From: an uncultured Prevotella sp. | GTDB lineage: Bacteria; Bacteroidota; Bacteroidia; Bacteroidales; Bacteroidaceae | Assembly (NCBI GenBank): GCA_900556465.1 | Contig: USPK01000004.1 | Span: 1-49,687 of the forward strand | Direction of reading: 5' to 3' | DNA length: 49,687 nucleotides | Shown: positions 39,506 through 46,900 of the stretch, in pieces | Layout of the letters: every line of letters begins with the position of its first letter | Numbering within the stretch: position 1 is the stretch's first letter | Made by a program: the position numbers and the translations under genes | Notes under the pieces: model-generated | What the model saw: only the letters and a program-made list of their open reading frames with translations | The model's database searches: none | Told to the model about the DNA's origin: nothing

Positions 39506-40600
39506 ATGAAATACGCTTTTCCAAAATGGCTGACGTGGCTCTGCGTCGTCCTCTTTGCCGGGGGCCTCGCCACGTCGTGCTCGCAGATGCACGAGGACCT
39601 GGACGACTGCCCCTACGGGCTCTACCTCTCGTTCCAGTATGACTACAACCTGCAGCGTGCCGACATGTTCAGTGACCACGTCGGCGCCGTCACGGTCTAT
39701 GTCTTCGACCAGGACGGGCGCTACGTCACGAAGCAGGAGGAAACGAACGTGGGCACCTATCGCCCCCTGGCCTCGCCGCTCTACCAGATGCACATGAACC
39801 TGGAGCCGGGTACCTACCAGTTTCTCGTCCTGGCCGGACAGAAGGGCTATGACGAACAGCTCGCCGGCAACGGCGCCCGCTTCGTCCGCGCCGAGCCCGC
39901 CGCCGGCGACTCCCTGAGCGCCCTCCGCGTGCAGCTCGAAACGTTGCAGGAGGGCGAGACGTTCCGCGTCGTGAACAACGGCCTGCCCCTCGACACGCTC
40001 TGGCACGGCATGTTGCTCGAGGAGGTGGAAGTCTCCAACACGCGACCCACCTACAAGACCATCTCCCTGGTCCGCGACACGAAGAAAATCAACGTCACCC
40101 TCCGCGAACTGGACGACCCCACGAAGATGGACATCGCCAACTACGAGATGCACATCACCGACCACAACGACCGCATCCGCTGGGACAACTCCCTCGACGA
40201 GGGCCACACCGTCGTCTACACGCCCCACCAGACCTGGAACACGGAGGACAGCACGCCGGCCTTCGACGTGAGCGGCAATCCCATTGAGGGCGTAGGCCGC
40301 ATGGCCCATGCCGACTTCATGACCTCCCGCATCCTCTATCACGGCGATGCGGCCCGCGACGCCATCCTCTCGGTGACGAACCGCGAGACCGGAGTCGAGG
40401 TGATCCGCGTCAACCTGCCCGACCTGCTGAGCCGCCTGCGCACGAGCGAGGACATCTACCGCTACGAGCCGCAGGAGTTCCTCGACCGCGGCTACGACTA
40501 CCAGCTGGAATTTTTCCTCAAGGGCGACCGCCTGGCCTACGTCAACATCAGCATCAGCATCCTGGGCTGGGCGCAGCGCATACAGTTTGAAGAATTGTAA
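39506..40600 (+). CDS. Mfa2/FimB-family fimbrial anchor lipoprotein
   Basis: 364 residues from the ATG at 39506; the frame open from 39167 is leader. The lipobox is LATSC (Cys25), and the next residues (SQMHEDLDDCPYGLYLSF) are typical of Mfa2/FimB proteins, which stay lipid-anchored in the outer membrane and end pilus growth. Two beta-sandwich domains follow, with GAVTVYVFDQDGRYV in the first and TISLVRDTKKINVTLREL leading into the second. It has no Arg-Ala propeptide site near residue 60, which fits an anchor that keeps its lipid. It ends 19 bp before the next pilin gene. Confidence 0.88.
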   Translation: MKYAFPKWLTWLCVVLFAGGLATSCSQMHEDLDDCPYGLYLSFQYDYNLQRADMFSDHVGAVTVYVFDQDGRYVTKQEETNVGTYRPLASPLYQMHMNLEPGTYQFLVLAGQKGYDEQLAGNGARFVRAEPAAGDSLSALRVQLETLQEGETFRVVNNGLPLDTLWHGMLLEEVEVSNTRPTYKTISLVRDTKKINVTLRELDDPTKMDIANYEMHITDHNDRIRWDNSLDEGHTVVYTPHQTWNTEDSTPAFDVSGNPIEGVGRMAHADFMTSRILYHGDAARDAILSVTNRETGVEVIRVNLPDLLSRLRTSEDIYRYEPQEFLDRGYDYQLEFFLKGDRLAYVNISISILGWAQRIQFEEL

Positions 40601-40619
40601 GACGTAAACGGAGCAGAAC

Positions 40620-42500
40620 ATGTGGAGCAAATATACCCATCCCGATAGCCGCGGCGGCCGCCGCGCGGGCTGGCCCCTGGCGGGCCTGGCCCTGCTGGCC
40701 GGCAGTCTGTGCGGCTGTAGCGAGAGCGAGCTGGCCGACGGGCCGGACCGCGGCCCCGGCAACCAGCCGGTTTCCTACGTCCGCCTCGACTTCGCCATGC
40801 CCACGGCTCCAGCCGGCCGCGCTGCCCTGCAACCGCTCGACAACCCCATCGGCGGCGAAGACGGCGACGGACACGAGGTGGGGCAGACGGCCGAAAACAC
40901 GGTGACGGACGCCGTGGCCTTCTTCTTCCAGCCCGTCGAGGGCGCGGGCACCGGGGCCAATGCGGCCGCCGCGACGCCCGTAACGGCCATCTATTTTCCC
41001 AACCTGACCGCCACGTCGGGACTGGGCAATGGCGGCGACACCGACGGCACGACGCCCGACGCCGTTTACACCACGGGCACCGTGGAGACCTCGTTGCCCA
41101 ACGGCACGTATCAGGTGCTCGTCCTGGCCAATCCCGGCGAGGCCGCCCCGACGGCCGCCTGGTGGAACACGCCGGGCCTGACGCTCGGCGACGTGCGCGA
41201 CCATATCCTGACGACGGCCTGGCAGACGGACGGCAGCGGCAATTTCTCCGACTTCACGATGACCTCCGCCGCCGACGCGACGCTGACCCTCGCCTCCAAT
41301 CCGAAGGACGACCCGGCCAAGACCACCGTCGACGTGGAGCGCGTGGCCGCCCGCGTGGACTATACCGCGGAGAATAGCTATACCTGCACCGACCCCACCT
41401 ACCAGAGCGCGACGGTCGAGATTACCGGCGCGGCCGTCGTCAACAACCTGACGGCCGGCAGCTACCTGCTGAAGCGCGTCACCCCCTCGACCACCGTCAC
41501 GGACACCTATACTTATATGGGCGACGAAACGGCAGCCGGCACCGGGGCCGCGACCAACTACGTGCTCGACCCGTGGACCCTCGCGAAGACCGCGGACAAC
41601 ACGACCTTCACCGTAAACGGCGCGTCGGTGGGCCGCGCCGGGCTCTACGGCACCTACTTGCCCGACGGCTCGCAGAACCCCAACGACTGGGCCGACCTGG
41701 TCCAGGAGGGCGCGGCGCTGACGGGCACGTGGGGCGGAAAATCCTGGCGCCGCGCGGGCTATACCCTCGAGAACGTGACCCTGGCCGGCGAGAGCGGACG
41801 GACCTACAACACGGCCGTCGTCTTTAAGGCCCGGTTCCATCCCGTCCGGGAAGGAGCGATGGCCGGTTACCAGGACGGCGACACCTTCTTTGCCTGGGGC
41901 GCCAACCTCTATCCCACGATGGAGGCCGTCATGTATGCCGCCTACGGCGAGAACTGGGACGACATCCAGAACGCCATCACCAGCGCCACGACCTGGGGCG
42001 ACGTGAAGACGGCCGCCGCCCGGCTGCTGACCAACGACCCCTCGGGCTACGACGACTATGTGAACGATATGATTGCCGACCATACGGACGACGAGACGTT
42101 GCACCCGGACGTGGCCGCCGCCGTCCTGAGCTGGAACACCTACATGAAGGACTTCTGCGGATACAGCTACACGGAGGCGAACGGCGTCGTGCTCGACCAG
42201 TTCGTATCGTCCGAGCCCGGCTATGAAAAAGAGTCGACGCGCGAAGTCCTTACGCAGTTCGGCATCCGTACTTACGAGGACGCTACCTGCTATTACACGT
42301 GGTACGTCCGCCATGCCAACGACGCCGACGACGAGACAAACGGGCCGATGGAATATGCCGTTGTCCGCAACAACATTTACAAGCTCAGCGTCGAAGGCAT
42401 CTATTCGCTGGGCGACGACGTGCCGGGCGAATCCGGCCTGATGGTCCACGTCTATGTGAACGACTGGCTTCTGCTCGCCCCGGAGAGTATCGAAATGTAA
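40620..42500 (+). CDS. Mfa1-like minor fimbrial subunit (lipoprotein precursor)
   Basis: 626 residues. The signal is unusual: a basic N terminus of about 18 residues, then LAGLALLAGSLCGC with a candidate lipidated Cys33. A candidate propeptide cleavage is Arg68-Ala69 (PAGRAALQ). The protein is rich in Thr, Ala, Asp and Gly. Its C-terminal part reads YAVVRNNIYKLSVEGIYSLGDD and ends VHVYVNDWLLLAPESIEM, matching the end of Mfa1-family pilins, so it is probably an accessory or tip-proximal subunit. It follows the anchor gene by 19 bp. A phase or strain variant of the major fimbrillin is an alternative reading. Confidence 0.8.
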   Translation: MWSKYTHPDSRGGRRAGWPLAGLALLAGSLCGCSESELADGPDRGPGNQPVSYVRLDFAMPTAPAGRAALQPLDNPIGGEDGDGHEVGQTAENTVTDAVAFFFQPVEGAGTGANAAAATPVTAIYFPNLTATSGLGNGGDTDGTTPDAVYTTGTVETSLPNGTYQVLVLANPGEAAPTAAWWNTPGLTLGDVRDHILTTAWQTDGSGNFSDFTMTSAADATLTLASNPKDDPAKTTVDVERVAARVDYTAENSYTCTDPTYQSATVEITGAAVVNNLTAGSYLLKRVTPSTTVTDTYTYMGDETAAGTGAATNYVLDPWTLAKTADNTTFTVNGASVGRAGLYGTYLPDGSQNPNDWADLVQEGAALTGTWGGKSWRRAGYTLENVTLAGESGRTYNTAVVFKARFHPVREGAMAGYQDGDTFFAWGANLYPTMEAVMYAAYGENWDDIQNAITSATTWGDVKTAAARLLTNDPSGYDDYVNDMIADHTDDETLHPDVAAAVLSWNTYMKDFCGYSYTEANGVVLDQFVSSEPGYEKESTREVLTQFGIRTYEDATCYYTWYVRHANDADDETNGPMEYAVVRNNIYKLSVEGIYSLGDDVPGESGLMVHVYVNDWLLLAPESIEM

Positions 42501-42537
42501 AAGCCCACAGGGCAGAACGAATAAACCAAGTGCGAAG

Positions 42538-43965
42538 ATGAATAGCATTTCTACACATACACCTCGTTGGGCCAGATTCCTGCTCCCCTTGCTGTGGGCG
42601 GCGATGCTGACGGGCTGCATGAACGACTACGCGGACGACGTGCCCGACCCCTCCGCACCCGCCACCCTCCAGCTCCAGCTGGTGGCCGAACAGGAGGGCG
42701 ACCTCAACGAAACCCGCGCGACCAACGAGGCCGGCACGGACGGCGAGTACATGAGCAAGGAAATTTGCGTGCTCATCGTCGACGGCAGCGGGACCGTAGT
42801 CAGGAAATTCCTCCCGACGGACGAGCTGCAGGCGAACACCGACGCCCAGCGCGGCAACCTGAGGGACTGGACCTCCGAACGCTTCGAGCTCGCCCCCGGG
42901 ACGTATCAGATTTACGCCTTTGCCAACTGGTCGACGGCGGGCAATACGGCGCTGAACGGCTTCGTCGGTATTGAGGAAGGCGCGGACCTGAACAGCCTCG
43001 CCGCGGAAGATCCCGCCATCGACATCGATAACATCGTGCTCGACGACCCCGCCGCGCAACTTGACTTCGATAATGCGTACGTCGAGGCCCGCCGCTTCAT
43101 CCCGATGAGCGCCAAGCAGGAGGTCACCGTCACGAGCGCCACGCGCAGCATCGACATCGGCCTGGACCGCCTGGTCTCGAAAGTCCGCATCAGCATTAAC
43201 CCCGCCAACCTCGACGGCGCCGCGCTCCAGTCCCTGACCTTCTCCGGCGTAGGCGACCAGGTGGGCCTGTTCAAGGGCCAGCCGGTGGCGGCCAACCGCG
43301 ACAAGACTTACACCGTCGACCTGACCGGCCTCCAGACGGGCGCCGACGACTCCTACCACGTGCCCGACTTCTACGTCAACGCCACCGAGGACGCGACGCA
43401 GACCTTCGCGGTGCAGCTCGCCACGAGCCAGTACCAGGGCACGGTCTACGAGGCCCGGACGGCCCGCACCGACTTGCCCCGCAACAGCATCTACCCCCTC
43501 AACCTCTCGTTCAACGACTACGTGCCCCAGCTCGACCTGCAGGCCTGGGTCTCCCCTATCGGCACGGTCCCGGTGCCGGTTGTAGTGGAATGGGACGGTA
43601 CGTATGTTGTCGACCTGCCCGAGGGCTGCCAGTTCTCCTTCTCGGCCGACGGCCTGGAAAGTACGGCCGGCGTGACCAACGTGACGTGCCAGTGGACCAT
43701 CCCCGAAGCGTCGCAGCGCTATGCCGCATTCGAGACGGACGCCGACGAAACGACGGTCAAGGGCCACTTGACGGCATCGTCCGGTCTGGAGTTTCCCTTG
43801 GAGCTCTATATCACTTGGAACGAGAACGGTAAACCCTACGCCCGCAACTATATCATCACCGTGCGCACAACGGACTTGGCGGACGCCGTCTTTGTTTCGT
43901 CCACCCGCGTCGGCGTGATGCAGCAGCTCTTCCCCGAATCCGTACAAATATTAATCCCGAGATAA
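42538..43965 (+). CDS. fimbrillin-like lipoprotein (minor pilin)
   Basis: 475 residues with a lipoprotein signal ending AAMLTGC (Cys27) and a candidate propeptide cleavage at Arg60-Ala61 in LNETRATNEAG, the clearest such site in the operon. An N-terminal pilin-type sandwich (EICVLIVDGSGTVVRKF, then LAPGTYQIYAFANWST) is followed by a second beta domain with NSIYPLNLSF. The last 130 residues differ from classical Mfa1 and could form an additional Ig-like domain. The position between the Mfa1-like gene and the giant gene matches mfa3/mfa4-type accessory genes, but sequence identity to those cannot be judged here. Confidence 0.78.
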   Translation: MNSISTHTPRWARFLLPLLWAAMLTGCMNDYADDVPDPSAPATLQLQLVAEQEGDLNETRATNEAGTDGEYMSKEICVLIVDGSGTVVRKFLPTDELQANTDAQRGNLRDWTSERFELAPGTYQIYAFANWSTAGNTALNGFVGIEEGADLNSLAAEDPAIDIDNIVLDDPAAQLDFDNAYVEARRFIPMSAKQEVTVTSATRSIDIGLDRLVSKVRISINPANLDGAALQSLTFSGVGDQVGLFKGQPVAANRDKTYTVDLTGLQTGADDSYHVPDFYVNATEDATQTFAVQLATSQYQGTVYEARTARTDLPRNSIYPLNLSFNDYVPQLDLQAWVSPIGTVPVPVVVEWDGTYVVDLPEGCQFSFSADGLESTAGVTNVTCQWTIPEASQRYAAFETDADETTVKGHLTASSGLEFPLELYITWNENGKPYARNYIITVRTTDLADAVFVSSTRVGVMQQLFPESVQILIPR

Positions 43966-43984
43966 AATAAAGGAGGAATCCCCC

Positions 43985-46900
43985 ATGAAATATTTCCACA
44001 CTTTCTCTTTCCGCCGCCTCCTTCCCGCCCTGGCGTTCATCTGTCTCTGCCTCTTCCCCGCCTCTTCCACCGCGCAGGTGAATGGGGATAAATATGAGTC
44101 ACGCTATGACGGTAAGAATACGTCGAACCTGGCTATTCAGCATAAGAAGCCCAAGTGGTACAGCATTCGTGAGAGCGCGGGCCTGTCCGCGGCAGCCAAG
44201 GAGATGGATACCTTCGACGATGCCAACCCCATGACGACGAATCCCTGGACCGGAACGCAGATTCAGTCGGCCCACGCCTATGTGGACACCATCTATATGA
44301 AGAAAGGTTCTTCAATAGAGCTGACCATGCCTTCGCGCCACGGCACGACGGTGACCAGTATCCGCTCCTATCAGCGTTGGTACAACTATCGCACCGAGGG
44401 TACTTTCAGAACTACGAATAGTAGCCGTAGCAGCGTCTACGACTTACTTACGCCCGCAGATTCTCGGACCGCCTATCGTTTCGAGAATGGCTATGTTGGA
44501 AATCCCTTGGTGAATATTGTATATCAGAGTGATGGTACCAACGATTTTACTTCCGGTTTGCATGCCATGGATTTCTATTTCCCGACCGATGCGCAGTATA
44601 GTAGTTGGGGCAGTAAGTCGCTTAACCGTGATAACGATTTGTATATCGTGGCTGTGGACGTGTCCTGCTATCTGGACTTCAGTGAGAATTTTTCGTCGAA
44701 CTCGACCTTTAGGTATAGTACCTTCCTTTCAGGAAAGGGCGGTCCTTGGGAGCCGACTTTGTCCCAACGTGTGATTTTTTACATTTATGGTGTAGACAGC
44801 AGCGACGAATGGCCCGGAAGTTTCCGCCGGCTTCAGACAGATAATGCCTACCAGTTGACGGGTTCCAATGCCAAATATCTGGAGGAATACGAAATCACCT
44901 TCCCGATACGCCACGTCTCCAACAAGACGGATGAACTCGTTGCGCTGTCCAAGGATGCCAACGCCTGGGTTATTCCTGGTGCGGGTAGCGATAACGCCGT
45001 TACCGTGACGCTGACAGACAATACGGCGGGCATTACGCTGAACGGGGCCAACAGCAGCGGCACCCTCACCCTCAGCGGAGCCAGCCGAATCATTCAATTC
45101 AAATATCCGACGGCAATCGACTACGGCATGACGATGGTCAACGGTAACAATACGACGGCGACCATCCTGGTGCGGAAAGGGAAATACAACCTGGCGCGTT
45201 ACAAGCTGACGTTCCTGCAGGAGACGTTGCCCCTGACGCAGCAGCAGATAGCGAACCTGGATAATGGCACGGTGCCGACTGATTCGTACTATTACTTCCC
45301 GCGCCGCACCCCTAAATACTTGCGTGAGCACTACCGCCTGTTGACCAGCCTGGATTTTGAGTACGACCAGGCGGCGGCGAACACGTACTATGGAAGTCGG
45401 GGCTACTACCCGTTCCCCTTGCAGTGGGATAACAGTAGCTATGCCTTCTACGACGGAGCGCCGCGGGCTTCGTATCCATCGAGTTTCACCCATGATACTT
45501 TCTATCTGAGAGGCGATTTCATCGGGCAAAATGCGAGCCCGCAGTGGGGGTATTATGTTATCATGAATAATTATAATGACATAGATTACGGTTCAGCTGA
45601 TATAAATCCGCCTACCGACTTAGGTAAGGATCCCAGTACCTATCACCTCTTTGTCGACGCCTCGGACCGCCCGGGAACAATCGCCCGTCTGACGTTTCCT
45701 GAGAAACTGTGTAATGGTTCCGAGTTGTTCGTCTCTGCCTGGATTAAAAGCGCCGGTAATCAGGGCAGTGGCGTGGACGACGCGGCGGTGCTCTTTACCG
45801 TGATGGGCGTTCGGACCGTTGACGGCCGGAAGGTATACATGCCTATTTACCGCCATTCCTCCAGCCAGATTCGTAAAACGCAGTTCTTGGATGCTGGAAT
45901 TCCCGGCTGCGGGGCCGGGAATAATCAGTGGATGCAGGTGTACTTTTCCTTTATCAACGAGGTTCCGGCCGGTGGTACGGAGTTTGAGGAATACGCCCTG
46001 CAGATAGACAACAACTGTGCCTCGACCAGTGGCGGCGACTTCTTTATCGACGACATCCAGGTCTACATCCAGGACCCGACGGCCGACGTGACGCAGCTGG
46101 AGGCCACCTGTACGGGCCAGCGCACCCTGATGAACGTGTCGATGGACTGGGAACGACTGACGTCCCGCCTGGGCGACACGGACGCAACGAGCGGCGAGGA
46201 CGCCATCGACTTCTGCTTTATCGACAAGACCGTTTACGACGACTACCTGGCGGAGCATCCCGGAGAGGAGGCTGAGGCCTTGAAGGAAGCGGCTGTAAAC
46301 CTGGGCCCGGACAGCGACCACTCTGGCAACGTGACCACGTTTTATTTCACCCTGCCCTTCGAGAGTAACAACGAGTACGACGAAACGAATGTGCGGGCCG
46401 AAGAAAACCTGGCCGCGAACAGCGCTAACGTGAAGGACGGAAAATATTACTTCCGCCGCGCCGGAACGGTGAACAACGACGACCGCCGTCTGACCCTCAA
46501 TTTCTATTCCGACCTGAAGCCGTTCCGGCCCTACTACATGCTGATTCGGGAACACCGGACCGACGGTGCGCCCGAGTTGAGCGACTTCGTCGGCGTATTG
46601 GAAGACGAGTGCGGCATGTTTACGTCGTTCAGCGTCTCGTCCACGACGCTGGTCAAGGTGAACGGCGAAATCGTCAACCCGACGACGGACTTCTGCGCCG
46701 GCCAGATTTTCGACTTTACGGCCCAGGTGCGCGTGCCCTACGTCGGCGAATCGGGGGAAGAAGAATATTTCTCCATTGAGGACGGCATCTACTTCGACTG
46801 GTTCTTCGGTTCGGAGGACGATTTCCTGGCAGCGCATAATGAAGGAGAATACGGCGGTGAATCCCTCGCGGGTGCCCTGGACGCGTTCCGCGCCGTTTAT

